In this document: positions 50,995 to 59,967 of the stretch, piece after piece
Position numbering within the stretch: the stretch's first letter is position 1
How the letters are laid out: every line of letters starts with the position of its first letter
NCBI GenBank assembly: GCA_964563925.1
Contig: CAZLZD010000008.1
Coordinates: 1-64,000, forward strand
DNA from: JAUILA01 sp964563925
GTDB lineage: Bacteria > Bacteroidota > Bacteroidia > Cytophagales > Cyclobacteriaceae
DNA length: 64,000 nt
Direction: 5' to 3'
Position numbers and translations under genes: made by a program
The notes under the pieces: model-generated
What the model saw: only the letters and a program-made list of their open reading frames with translations
What the model was told of the DNA's origin: nothing
Databases searched by the model: none

Positions 50995-53466
50995 TCAGCC
51001 GTTTGGCTCAAGGATAAGATTAATTCTCTCCACCAGGTCTTCAAGATGATATCTTGACATACGGTCAGAAGTCCGGTTGATGCCGTTTCTGATATTGGTG
51101 CGCAATGTCTTGAGCTCGGCGCGAACTATCGGCCGAATATCTGTCTGGCTGATATCCACACCTCCCCTTCTTCCGTTGCTTCCTTCATCCTCTGACATCA
51201 TTTCACCGAGCCTGCTTACATAGGCACGCTGAAGATTACGGCGATAAATATCTATGGTACTTCCACGCTGGAGCTCAGAAAATATGCCGTTACGAAGATC
51301 CGCCATCATTTCCAGGGCGGTATACGTCTCATTCCCCAGGATGGATTCACTTTCCGCCATCCGCGCCATGCGGTCGGGAGAAAGCAACTGATTAAGCGTA
51401 TTGACCTGCGCACCTGTTATGCGGTCCACCGATCCGGTTCCCTCAATACGGTCCAGGATATTTCGGTCAAGCATCCATTCCGGGGTGGCAAATGTATTCT
51501 CCTGCAAATATTTCATGGCACTACGCTGGCGCTCCTCGGGAATAAATTCATAGACCACGCCTTCCTGGTCAGCGGTTTTCAGGTTTTCGTACATGCCGCC
51601 AATATTATTGCGGACATGCCCGTTGTACCGGTTCCACTGGTTGATCACCTGACCGTAAATTTCATCAAGGTCTTCATAATCCTCACCAGCAGTGGTAGTC
51701 CAATCAATCAGATTAGGCACAATACGCTTCAGATTGGCCAGTCCGTACGTACTCGCCTTGACCGCATCATTACCAAGGTCTTCGGTCTGGGCGCGCGGGT
51801 CTCCCACACTCCAGGACTGCCGTCCATACCAGTACATGGGATCATTCTCATGGGATTTGACCCATTCATTGAGCACTTCTTTTTCATCATCCGGGGTGTC
51901 AGCCTCCGGGAAATAGGTGTAACCCCATTTTACGGCCCACTTGTCATAGGTTCCGATCTGCGGGTGCAGCGCGGCATTGTCTCCCGGCTGCGCCACGTAG
52001 TTGAAACGTGCATAATCCATTATGGAGGGTGCCGTCCCCATCACCGCGGTGAACGAGGGCGACCTCAGCGAATCAACCGGATACGCGGAACTCGAACCCA
52101 TATTATGAGGAAAGCCAAGGGTATGTCCTACCTCGTGCGCTGAAACAAAGCGGATAAGTTCGCCCATTACCGCGTCGTCAAATTTTACTTTACGCGCCTC
52201 CTCATTCACCGCAGAGGTCTGGATGAAATACCAGTTTCTCAGCAAATTCATTACATTATGATACCAGATAATATCGCTTTCAATGATTTCACCGGACCGC
52301 GGATCATGGACATGAGGTCCCATCGCATTCTGGATCGGATTGGCCGTATATCGCACCACCGAGTATCGCACATCTTCGGGGCTCCAGTCCGGGTCCTCCT
52401 CTTTGGTAGGCGGATCTTTGGCTAAAATGGCATTTTTAAAACCGGCTTTTTCAAAGGCAACCTGCCAGTCTTCAATGCCCTGCTTGATGTATTTCCTCCA
52501 TTTAACGGGGGTGGCAGGGTCAATGTAATAAACAATCGGTTTCACCGGCTCCACGAGTTCACCCCGCTTGTAGGCTTCCACATCGGTGGGCTCAAGTCTC
52601 CAGCGTGTGATGAAACGACGGGTTTCCGCACGCTGTGCATCAAGTCCGTAGTCAATCTGTGAAACTGAAAAGAACCCTACCCTTGGATCATAGAGCCTCG
52701 GGGTCATGGGTTTCTCTGGCAACAGAACCATCGACTGGTTCATCTCCACAGACAATGCCCCGGTAGATCCGTTGGCCGGTGGGTTATTGGCATTGTAGGT
52801 GAGAATATGACGCACCTCCGTATTGAGGGGGAAACTCTTCCATGACATGATCAGCGACCGTTTTTTATCAAGTCCGCGTACCTCAAAATTCCTCCGTTGC
52901 CCATCGCTGATGGCACCGATCATCTTAATATCGGTGGTGAACAATTCTTCCACATCCACCACATAGGATGACGAATCCGCCTTCATAGCAGCAATGTCGA
53001 ACGTAAGGATGATTGGCTCGAAATTATTGTTCCTGACCGATTCATAGATCGGCTGGTCTTCACTCGCCACACTGTTGTGGGAAACAGCCCGTAGCAAGAG
53101 CTGGTTGTCTTTCCGCTGCCAGCGCCAAACCTGCTGATTGCGCGCCTTCATTCCGGCACCTCCGAAATTAAAATTCTCAACGGTCCCTGAAATACGGGAA
53201 ATCACAAGAATCTCACGACCCAGGAGTGAATCGGGTACTTCAAAGTAGTACTTGTCTTTCACCTTGTGAAGGGTGAACAAGCCGTCATCGGTGACCGCTT
53301 CGCCGGTAACAACTTCTCCGTAGGGCTTTATGGGAGAATCGTTCTTTTTCTTCGGAGGAGCCTGCTCGGTTTCCTCGTTCTTTTTGTTCTTCTTCTTTTT
53401 CTTTTGACTAAACCCTGCCGGCCCGATGAGCAGCAGGACAAGTGAGAGTAGTAAAATCTTTTTCAT
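50995..53466 (-). CDS. Secreted zinc-dependent metalloprotease (DUF5117/DUF5118-type, metzincin-like)
   Basis: The 823-residue protein has a signal peptide (about 1-20), a Lys-rich linker (KKKKKNKK) and the three-part layout of large Bacteroidota and Planctomycetes metalloproteases. These are an N-terminal beta domain ('GEVVTGEAVTDDGLFTLHKV'), a second beta domain, and a catalytic region with the zinc site HEVGHTLGFPHN (H-E-x2-H-x2-G-x2-H) followed by a Met-turn-like 'SIMDYARFN'. It is probably a periplasmic or outer-membrane protease. Monocistronic, with its own strong terminator. Confidence 0.92.
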   Translation of the reverse strand: MKKILLLSLVLLLIGPAGFSQKKKKKNKKNEETEQAPPKKKNDSPIKPYGEVVTGEAVTDDGLFTLHKVKDKYYFEVPDSLLGREILVISRISGTVENFNFGGAGMKARNQQVWRWQRKDNQLLLRAVSHNSVASEDQPIYESVRNNNFEPIILTFDIAAMKADSSSYVVDVEELFTTDIKMIGAISDGQRRNFEVRGLDKKRSLIMSWKSFPLNTEVRHILTYNANNPPANGSTGALSVEMNQSMVLLPEKPMTPRLYDPRVGFFSVSQIDYGLDAQRAETRRFITRWRLEPTDVEAYKRGELVEPVKPIVYYIDPATPVKWRKYIKQGIEDWQVAFEKAGFKNAILAKDPPTKEEDPDWSPEDVRYSVVRYTANPIQNAMGPHVHDPRSGEIIESDIIWYHNVMNLLRNWYFIQTSAVNEEARKVKFDDAVMGELIRFVSAHEVGHTLGFPHNMGSSSAYPVDSLRSPSFTAVMGTAPSIMDYARFNYVAQPGDNAALHPQIGTYDKWAVKWGYTYFPEADTPDDEKEVLNEWVKSHENDPMYWYGRQSWSVGDPRAQTEDLGNDAVKASTYGLANLKRIVPNLIDWTTTAGEDYEDLDEIYGQVINQWNRYNGHVRNNIGGMYENLKTADQEGVVYEFIPEERQRSAMKYLQENTFATPEWMLDRNILDRIEGTGSVDRITGAQVNTLNQLLSPDRMARMAESESILGNETYTALEMMADLRNGIFSELQRGSTIDIYRRNLQRAYVSRLGEMMSEDEGSNGRRGGVDISQTDIRPIVRAELKTLRTNIRNGINRTSDRMSRYHLEDLVERINLILEPNG

Positions 53467-53640
53467 ACAGTTATAGGTTGAACCGGCTAAAATTGTTCAA
53501 ACCAAACCGCTCCGAATGGCAATTACTTGACAAGCCGTCTTAAAATTATATGAACGGATAAGAGTTGATACCACATCGGGCCGCGGCTGCGGCTATGGGA
53601 ATAATTTGATACCTTAGACCTGGAATAATGGCTGAACCCA

Positions 53641-54504
53641 ATGAAGACAATAAGACTAGGCGGGGTACCCGAGCATTTCAACCACCCTGTCCATCAGGCG
53701 ATTGAAAAGGGATTATTTCATCAGGCAGGTATTGACCTGCAATGGCAAACCTTTGACGGCGGGACCGGAGATATGGTAAAGGCCCTGGACAATGAAACCA
53801 GCGATGTCTGCATTCTGCTTACCGAAGGCATTATATCGGCGATTCTCCACGGAAGCGCTTCCCGAATTATCAGCGGGTATGTAAATTCTCCGCTTATCTG
53901 GGGGGTACACACGGGTAATTCCAGGAATATAACTTACGAACAGGCCTTTGAACATACGATCGCCATAAGCCGGTTCGGCTCGGGCTCGCACCTGATGCCC
54001 ATTGTCGATGCCCTGATGAAGGGCCGAAACCTGGATGCCGGGCAATTTGAGGTGGTGGGAAATCTTTCCGGTGCTATTTCATCCCTGGAGAAGGAGGACA
54101 CTGATATTTTTTACTGGGAGAAGTATACCACCATGCCATCGGTCGAAAAGGGCCTGCTAAAACGAATCGGAGAATTTCTATCTCCCTGGCCGTGCTTTCT
54201 GATGGCTGCCTCTGACAAGGCGATTTCCCTGTTCGCGGGTGAGCTGGATACCATGCTCAGGATCATTCATCGTGCGTGTGATGATTTCATGAATGACCCC
54301 TCCTCCCCTGAAGTGATCAGTGAGGTGTACGGCATTGACCCGAGGCATGCCAGGTACTGGTTTCATGCCACCGAATGGGCCACCAACAGCTGGGTTAGCA
54401 ACAAAATTCTACGGAGCGTATCCTTTACCCTGAGAGAAGCCGGCATTATTGATCCGGCCCTGCCCGACCGGCCGCTGGTCTGGGACAGAAAAGAGCATCC
54501 ATGA
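53641..54504 (+). CDS. Solute-binding-protein-like protein without signal peptide
   Basis: The 287-residue protein has the periplasmic-binding type II fold of the SsuA/TauA/THI5 kind: 'IRLGGVPEHFNHPVHQAIEKGLF', 'DLQWQTFDGGTGDMVKALDNETSDVCILLTEGII', and a second lobe from 'TIAISRFGSGSHLM'. It starts directly with the first strand and has neither a leader nor a lipobox, and no ABC permease or ATPase gene is near. It may act in the cytosol as a binding or sensory protein, or as an enzyme such as a pyrimidine-synthase-like member. An upstream start giving a leader was not found. Confidence 0.8.
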   Translation: MKTIRLGGVPEHFNHPVHQAIEKGLFHQAGIDLQWQTFDGGTGDMVKALDNETSDVCILLTEGIISAILHGSASRIISGYVNSPLIWGVHTGNSRNITYEQAFEHTIAISRFGSGSHLMPIVDALMKGRNLDAGQFEVVGNLSGAISSLEKEDTDIFYWEKYTTMPSVEKGLLKRIGEFLSPWPCFLMAASDKAISLFAGELDTMLRIIHRACDDFMNDPSSPEVISEVYGIDPRHARYWFHATEWATNSWVSNKILRSVSFTLREAGIIDPALPDRPLVWDRKEHP

Positions 54505-54558
54505 GTTTGGCTTTCATTTGTTTACATTTATATTCACCCTAAACTCAACTAATACCGC

Positions 54559-55035
54559 ATGAAAAAAGTGATTTTCTTTCTAGGTCTTTCCCTGGCCGCG
54601 ACAGCTTCCCTTGCCCAGGGTGATTCAGGGGCAGCGGCGGCAGAGGCTGTGGTTCTTGATATTTTTGAAGGAATGAGACAGGGTGATTCGGCCCGTGTGG
54701 CCAGCCATATCCTTCGCGATGCAGGCATGTTCTCTGTATATCATGACAATACGGGGAAAACGGTGCTTCGCGAAGGCAGCCTTCAGGGCTGGCTGGATGC
54801 GATCGGTGCTCCACGGGAAGAATCTCTTGACGAGCGTCTCTGGGATATTGAGGTGCGGACGGACGGCCCGCTGGCTACAGTCTGGACCGAATATGCCCTC
54901 TATATAGGCAACACGCTCAGCCATTGCGGCGTCGACGCTTTTCAGCTTTTCCACGACGGAGACAACTGGAAGGTATTTCACGTGGCTGACACCCGCCGGC
55001 GGGAATGCGACATTCCGGAGGAAGTGCAGAAATAG
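54559..55035 (+). CDS. Secreted NTF2-like (SnoaL/DUF4440-type) protein
   Basis: The 158-residue protein has a signal peptide (about 1-20, ending LAQ) and one NTF2-like cone domain. A helix 'AVVLDIFEGMRQGDSARVASHI' is followed by a curved sheet ('LWDIEVRTDGPLATVWTEYALYIG', 'CGVDAFQLFHDGDNWKVFHVADTRR'). Such domains bind small molecules or act as isomerases. The three Cys are unusual for the family. It lies 54 bp after the solute-binding-like gene. Confidence 0.78.
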   Translation: MKKVIFFLGLSLAATASLAQGDSGAAAAEAVVLDIFEGMRQGDSARVASHILRDAGMFSVYHDNTGKTVLREGSLQGWLDAIGAPREESLDERLWDIEVRTDGPLATVWTEYALYIGNTLSHCGVDAFQLFHDGDNWKVFHVADTRRRECDIPEEVQK

Positions 55036-55054
55036 ATGCCAATGGTTTTATTCC

Positions 55055-55969
55055 TCACGTCACATATTCCTCATTTTTCGCCTTAAGTGGCTTGGGCACG
55101 TTGGTAGCCCCTTCCATTTCCAGCAGGTTTATTTCAATGGTCCTCACAATCTGATCAAGCGGAAGTCCGAGCGGGGTTGCCTCAAACGGGTTTAGCAACG
55201 ATAAACCGATTCCCTGGACGGTCAGGAAGATATATCCTATAAGTGAGCCGGTGAGGATCGACCACTGACCAATGGCCTGGGTCGTACCCCAGACTTCGAA
55301 TACCACAAAAACAAATACGAAAATCCGCGTGTAGTAATTGTAGGTCGTTGGAAACACGGTGTTTTTAATACGCTCCCCCTTGCCCATTTCATCACAAAGA
55401 CCATTGAGGGTCCGGTTTATTTCCATGAATCTGAACCCATCAAGACATTCTGACGCTGTAAGTTCTTCCAGCTGCCGTGCATGTTCGGAAAGAATGGCAT
55501 TGGGGATATTGGTTTCCTGTCCCACCCTCTGGCCCTCCTTATCATCAAGGTATTTCAGGTGCTTGGAGGGCTTAATTCCCCGCAGGCTTTCCTTCAGTGC
55601 GTAGACAAAGGCAATCTGGCGGTGTACGAGCGTCTGGCGAGCGGTCTGAAGCTGTGTGTCACCAAGACTTCCCGCCGGCTTGGCATACTGAAGAATCTGC
55701 CTTGCCCAGGAACGCGAATGGTTCACCACCATTCCCCATATTTTTCTTCCTTCCCACCACCGGTCATATGCCTGGTTATTATTAAACCCTATGAAAAATG
55801 CCAGGGCCGTACCCAGTATGGTGGGAATAAGGGTGGGTGCATCGGGGATTGTATCCAGGATATAAATCTCCGTATAATAGGCGATAAGCGCTGTAATAAC
55901 TACATATAATAAATTCTTCCAGCTTCCGGTCACAATGAACCGTAAACTGATGTATCGCCTGGTCAGCAT
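55055..55969 (-). CDS. Bestrophin family chloride channel
   Basis: The 304-residue membrane protein has the bestrophin/UPF0187 landmarks: 'RFIVTGSWKNLLYVVITALIAYY', 'LGTALAFFIGFNNNQAYDRWWEGRKIWG' (the conserved R-W-W-E), 'RQTLVHRQIAFVYALKESLRG', and 'FEATPLGLPLDQIVRTIEINLLEM' at the C terminus. Bacterial bestrophins form pentameric anion or cation channels. Monocistronic, with its start 180 bp from the TonB receptor gene in divergent orientation. Confidence 0.92.
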   Translation of the reverse strand: MLTRRYISLRFIVTGSWKNLLYVVITALIAYYTEIYILDTIPDAPTLIPTILGTALAFFIGFNNNQAYDRWWEGRKIWGMVVNHSRSWARQILQYAKPAGSLGDTQLQTARQTLVHRQIAFVYALKESLRGIKPSKHLKYLDDKEGQRVGQETNIPNAILSEHARQLEELTASECLDGFRFMEINRTLNGLCDEMGKGERIKNTVFPTTYNYYTRIFVFVFVVFEVWGTTQAIGQWSILTGSLIGYIFLTVQGIGLSLLNPFEATPLGLPLDQIVRTIEINLLEMEGATNVPKPLKAKNEEYVT

Positions 55970-56150
55970 AGATTGTCCTGGTTGATTTCCTTTAAATTAC
56001 TAAATCTGCACTACTCCTTTCAAACCATTTCCGTAAATGTCGTGTCAGGTATCATGATTCTGCAGTTATTTACCACGGCTAATTCCCGCTTAAATAAAAT
56101 GTACACTCCAGGGGCCAAAGCCCGTCGCTTTTTTATTTATTTGCACATCC

Positions 56151-58835
56151 ATGATCAAAAGTATCCTTGCATTTTTCCTTTTCATAGTGGTTGCAATTCC
56201 TGTAGCCGCACAGGCTGACGGTCCGTCCTTCCCCCGTGCTTATGAGAACACTCCCCTCCCTGATGTACTCAAAGCGCTTAACAGTGAGACCGCTTACACG
56301 TTTTTCTACAAGGATTCCTGGGGACTTGAATCCCTGACCATCACGGCAGGTGCCGGTGAGGCAGTTGTTCCTGTTCTCGAAAAGGTGCTGGAGAATATTT
56401 CGTATTCGCTTGTGGTGTATGAGAATAATATAATTCTTCTTAACCAGGCCGGTTTAAGTATGTATCGGTATGAAAACTGGGAAGATGATGATCCGCTGCT
56501 TGACCAGTACCGGATTGTGGGGACCGGCGAACCGGATGAACCGGGCCAAAAAGTCGTTTTTTCGGGGTACATCCGGGACGGCCGTGACAATTCCCCGCTG
56601 GTGGGTGCCAGTATCCAGGTGGAGGGGTCAGCCACCGGATCAGTTACTAATATCAGCGGTTACTTTGAATTTGCCTTGTTGCCCGGCAGATATACAGTCG
56701 TGGCCCAGTATGCCGGATACGAACCCCAGACGGTACCGGTGCAGCTAATTAATACCGGCTCCCTGGATTTTGAATTATTCAATGAAACGGTCAGGCTGGA
56801 AGAAGTAACGATCTCAGCCCTGGGTCAGGAAGAAGGGGTATCGGAAAAAGTGGCTGGCAAAGAAGTTATAGGCATCGAAGCAATCAAGAGTCTTCCTGCC
56901 TTTCTCGGAGAAGTAGACCCGGTGAAAAGCCTTATCTCCCTGCCCGGCGTGAGCTCAGTGGGTGAAGGAACCTCCGGGTATAATGTGCGGGGCGGGGATC
57001 CGGGCCAGAACCTTCTCATGCAGGACGAGGCAATTCTCTATAACAGCGCCCACCTCTTTGGTTTTTTCAGTGCTTTTAATCCGGATTTACTCCGGGATGT
57101 GGTCCTCTATAAAGGCGGCGGACCCTCGAACTACGGCGGCCGGGTATCGTCGGTCCTGAATGTGAACCTCCGTAATGGAAATGCCAAGGAATTTGAGGTG
57201 AACGGGGGGATCGGACTGGTATCTTCGCGTCTCACCGTCGAAGGACCGATCAAAAAGGAAAAAACATCATTTATTGTCGGGGGGCGCGCCTCTTATTCCG
57301 ACTGGTTACTTAAGCAGATGAAGGATCCGGATCTTTATCAGAGTGCCGCAAGTTTTTATGATGCCAACCTGAAAATAAACCATATCCACAACAAGCGGAA
57401 TGTATTCACGTTGTCGACCTACCTGAGCCAGGACAGGTTTGAATTTGCCTCTGACACCACCTATTACTGGAAAAGCCGTGCCGCCACAGTAAGCTGGTCA
57501 CACATATTCTCCCCTGAATTACTCATGCAGGCACATGCGGTATACAGCGATTACCAGAGCGACATCACCAACGACCAGGAACTGTTCGCCTTCGAGTACA
57601 ACTCCGGAATCAGGAATTACCAGGGGAAGCTCGATTTTAGCTGGTCCCCGAATAAACTGCATAAAGTGGATTTCGGATTCAGTTCGCTTATGTATGAATT
57701 CAATGCCGGGGAATACGAACCTTTGAAAGGCAATGAGAACGAACCTGCCGTGACTATCCCGGCAGAGCGCGCCCTGGAGAATGCACTCTATGTGAATGAC
57801 GAATTCTCCATCTCTCCCGTTCTTTCGCTGGTATATGGTGTAAGGCTCTCCAATTACCTCGCCATGGGAGGAGAATACTTCGCGTTTACTGAGGGACAGC
57901 CCAGGGAAGAAGGTACTATTTCCGATACCCTGTCATTCTCCAATAATGAAGTCTACCGTGAATTATTTGGCTTTGAACCCAGGGTCTCTCTTCGCTGGCT
58001 CCTGAATGCCACGACATCCTTCAAAGCAAGTTTTTACCGGACCAAACAATATATTCACCTGATTTCGAATACCACGGCCATATCACCGGTGGATTACTGG
58101 AAGTCAACCGGTTACAACCTGGAGCCCTCCACGGCAGACCAGTTTACGGTGGGGCTATTCAAAAACTGGAGGGAAAATATGTACGAGTTTTCTGCGGAAA
58201 CCTATTACAAGCGAATCGATCAGGTCGTGGATTATAAGAACGGAGCCACAATCCTGTTGAATGAAACCCTTGATGCCGACCTGATCCAGGGCGAAGGACG
58301 GGCTTACGGCGCGGAATTCCTGTTCCGGAAAAACCGCGGGAAACTTACCGGGTGGCTGGGATATACCTACTCACGTACCGAAAGGCGTTTCCCTGATTTC
58401 CAGAGCGAAGAAGAAACCATTAACGGTGGATCCTGGTTTCCTTCCAACTACGATAAACCGCACGACCTGTCGGTTGTACTTAATTATAAAACCAGCCGGC
58501 GGTTCAGTATCAGCCTTAACTTTTCGTACTCAACCGGCAGGCCAATTACGGTTCCTGTCTCAAAGTTTCAATATGAAAATATCCTGACCGTACTGAACTA
58601 CAGTGAACGCAACCAGTTCAGGGTCCCCGATTACCACCGGCTTGATCTTTCCTTTACACTCAAAAGCGGGCTCAGGAAAGACAAACTGATTGATGGCGAA
58701 TGGGTGTTGTCCCTGTACAACATTTACGGACGCAAAAATCCGTACTCGGTGTATTTTACACAACGGGGTAATGCCTTCCAGTTATCCATCCTGGGAAGCA
58801 TATTCCCTTCCTTGTCCTATAACTTCAGAATTTAA
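56151..58835 (+). CDS. TonB-dependent receptor with STN and carboxypeptidase-regulatory-like domains
   Basis: The 894-residue protein has a signal peptide (ending VAAQ), then an STN domain (about 25-105, 'LPDVLKALNSETAYTFFY') and a CarboxypepD_reg-like domain (about 130-215, 'FSGYIRDGRDNSPLVGASIQ'). The plug (about 225-350) has 'GYNVRGGDPGQNLLMQDEAILYN' and 'VVLYKGGGPSNYGGRVSSVLNV'. The rest is a long beta barrel ending 'YNFRI'. STN domains in such receptors often contact an anti-sigma factor, but none is near. It is the first gene of an operon with a DUF4249 lipoprotein 7 bp downstream. Confidence 0.93.
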   Translation: MIKSILAFFLFIVVAIPVAAQADGPSFPRAYENTPLPDVLKALNSETAYTFFYKDSWGLESLTITAGAGEAVVPVLEKVLENISYSLVVYENNIILLNQAGLSMYRYENWEDDDPLLDQYRIVGTGEPDEPGQKVVFSGYIRDGRDNSPLVGASIQVEGSATGSVTNISGYFEFALLPGRYTVVAQYAGYEPQTVPVQLINTGSLDFELFNETVRLEEVTISALGQEEGVSEKVAGKEVIGIEAIKSLPAFLGEVDPVKSLISLPGVSSVGEGTSGYNVRGGDPGQNLLMQDEAILYNSAHLFGFFSAFNPDLLRDVVLYKGGGPSNYGGRVSSVLNVNLRNGNAKEFEVNGGIGLVSSRLTVEGPIKKEKTSFIVGGRASYSDWLLKQMKDPDLYQSAASFYDANLKINHIHNKRNVFTLSTYLSQDRFEFASDTTYYWKSRAATVSWSHIFSPELLMQAHAVYSDYQSDITNDQELFAFEYNSGIRNYQGKLDFSWSPNKLHKVDFGFSSLMYEFNAGEYEPLKGNENEPAVTIPAERALENALYVNDEFSISPVLSLVYGVRLSNYLAMGGEYFAFTEGQPREEGTISDTLSFSNNEVYRELFGFEPRVSLRWLLNATTSFKASFYRTKQYIHLISNTTAISPVDYWKSTGYNLEPSTADQFTVGLFKNWRENMYEFSAETYYKRIDQVVDYKNGATILLNETLDADLIQGEGRAYGAEFLFRKNRGKLTGWLGYTYSRTERRFPDFQSEEETINGGSWFPSNYDKPHDLSVVLNYKTSRRFSISLNFSYSTGRPITVPVSKFQYENILTVLNYSERNQFRVPDYHRLDLSFTLKSGLRKDKLIDGEWVLSLYNIYGRKNPYSVYFTQRGNAFQLSILGSIFPSLSYNFRI

Positions 58836-58842
58836 AGTATTA

Positions 58843-59967
58843 ATGCGCAACAAAGCATTTATCATATTACTTATCAGTGTCTTATCCGTTTCAGGGTGTG
58901 TGGACCCTATTGAATTTGATACGGGTAGTGAGCCTCAAAGACTCGTGGTTGACGGATTTATTTCCAATGTCTCCTATTCAGAGCGACTTGACCTGCCCCA
59001 GGAACCAACTCCTTTTTATGTACGGCTGCAGTGGACGGGGCCGGTTAATAACGAAAGGAACAACCTGATAAAGGATGCAAGTGTTACACTGCTGGATGAC
59101 CAGGGTGGCGTTTGGGGATATGTCTGGTCGGAGAATTACCAGCAATACAATTTATTTAATCCGGACTTTAAGGCAGAGCCAGGCCGCTCCTACCACATTC
59201 AGGTAAGGCTGGCCGACGGAACGACCTATGAATCCGATCCGCAGGAGATGCGGGTTGCACCGTCAATGGGGGGTCTCTCCCAGCGTTACGACCGGCGCCT
59301 GAAAGAAATTGATATCAACGGTGTCACGGAGTTTGTAAATCAGGAAGGGGTGGTACTTTCGGCCGGCCTTTCCGATCATGGCGGGGAAGAACCCTTTTAT
59401 TACCGGTTCACCGTAACCCCCAGCTGGGTCTATGTGGCATCACTGGCCCAGGAAGGAAGTCCGGTAAAGACCTGCTTTGTGACAAACAAATTTTATTTTC
59501 AAAAGATCATTACCCGGCTGGACCGGACCGGGGGGTATAATTATGATCTTTTCTTTCTTGAGACCACTGGTAATGAAAGGTTATTCAGGGATTTTACTGC
59601 CCTGGTTACGCAGTATTCGCTATCTCAGGAGTCGTATGAGTTCTGGAATGAGCTGGCACTTCAGCAGGAAAGTGGTGGTGGAATTTTTGATCCTCCCCCG
59701 TTTGAACTGACCACTAACATATCCAATGTGAATAATTCTTCGGAAAAGGTATCCGGGTTCTTTCATGTAGTGCACGAATCTTCGTCGCGTTGGTACATCA
59801 ACGGGTCGGAAATTCCGTACGAAATCCAGACCGGGGGTGACCCGTGTGTCCCACCGCCGGGGGTACCCAACATACCCACGCCGAATTGCCTTAACTGTAC
59901 AGAATACAGGGGTGGGTTTACGGCAATTTCAACAGAAAAACCCGAATGGTGGAGAGAATACGAATAA
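58843..59967 (+). CDS. DUF4249 family lipoprotein
   Basis: The start at 58843 gives a lipoprotein leader (MRNKAFIILL..., lipobox 'VSGCVDPI'); the frame extending to 58690 lies in the receptor gene and is rejected. The 374-residue protein has 'LVVDGFISN', 'VTLLDDQGGVWGY', 'AEPGRSYHIQVRLADGTTYESD' and a Cys-containing C terminus ('CVPPPGVPNIPTPNCLNC'), as in DUF4249 proteins. These are usually encoded directly after STN-type TonB receptors and are thought to be their surface partner. Its stop overlaps the next start (TAATG). Confidence 0.88.
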   Translation: MRNKAFIILLISVLSVSGCVDPIEFDTGSEPQRLVVDGFISNVSYSERLDLPQEPTPFYVRLQWTGPVNNERNNLIKDASVTLLDDQGGVWGYVWSENYQQYNLFNPDFKAEPGRSYHIQVRLADGTTYESDPQEMRVAPSMGGLSQRYDRRLKEIDINGVTEFVNQEGVVLSAGLSDHGGEEPFYYRFTVTPSWVYVASLAQEGSPVKTCFVTNKFYFQKIITRLDRTGGYNYDLFFLETTGNERLFRDFTALVTQYSLSQESYEFWNELALQQESGGGIFDPPPFELTTNISNVNNSSEKVSGFFHVVHESSSRWYINGSEIPYEIQTGGDPCVPPPGVPNIPTPNCLNCTEYRGGFTAISTEKPEWWREYE

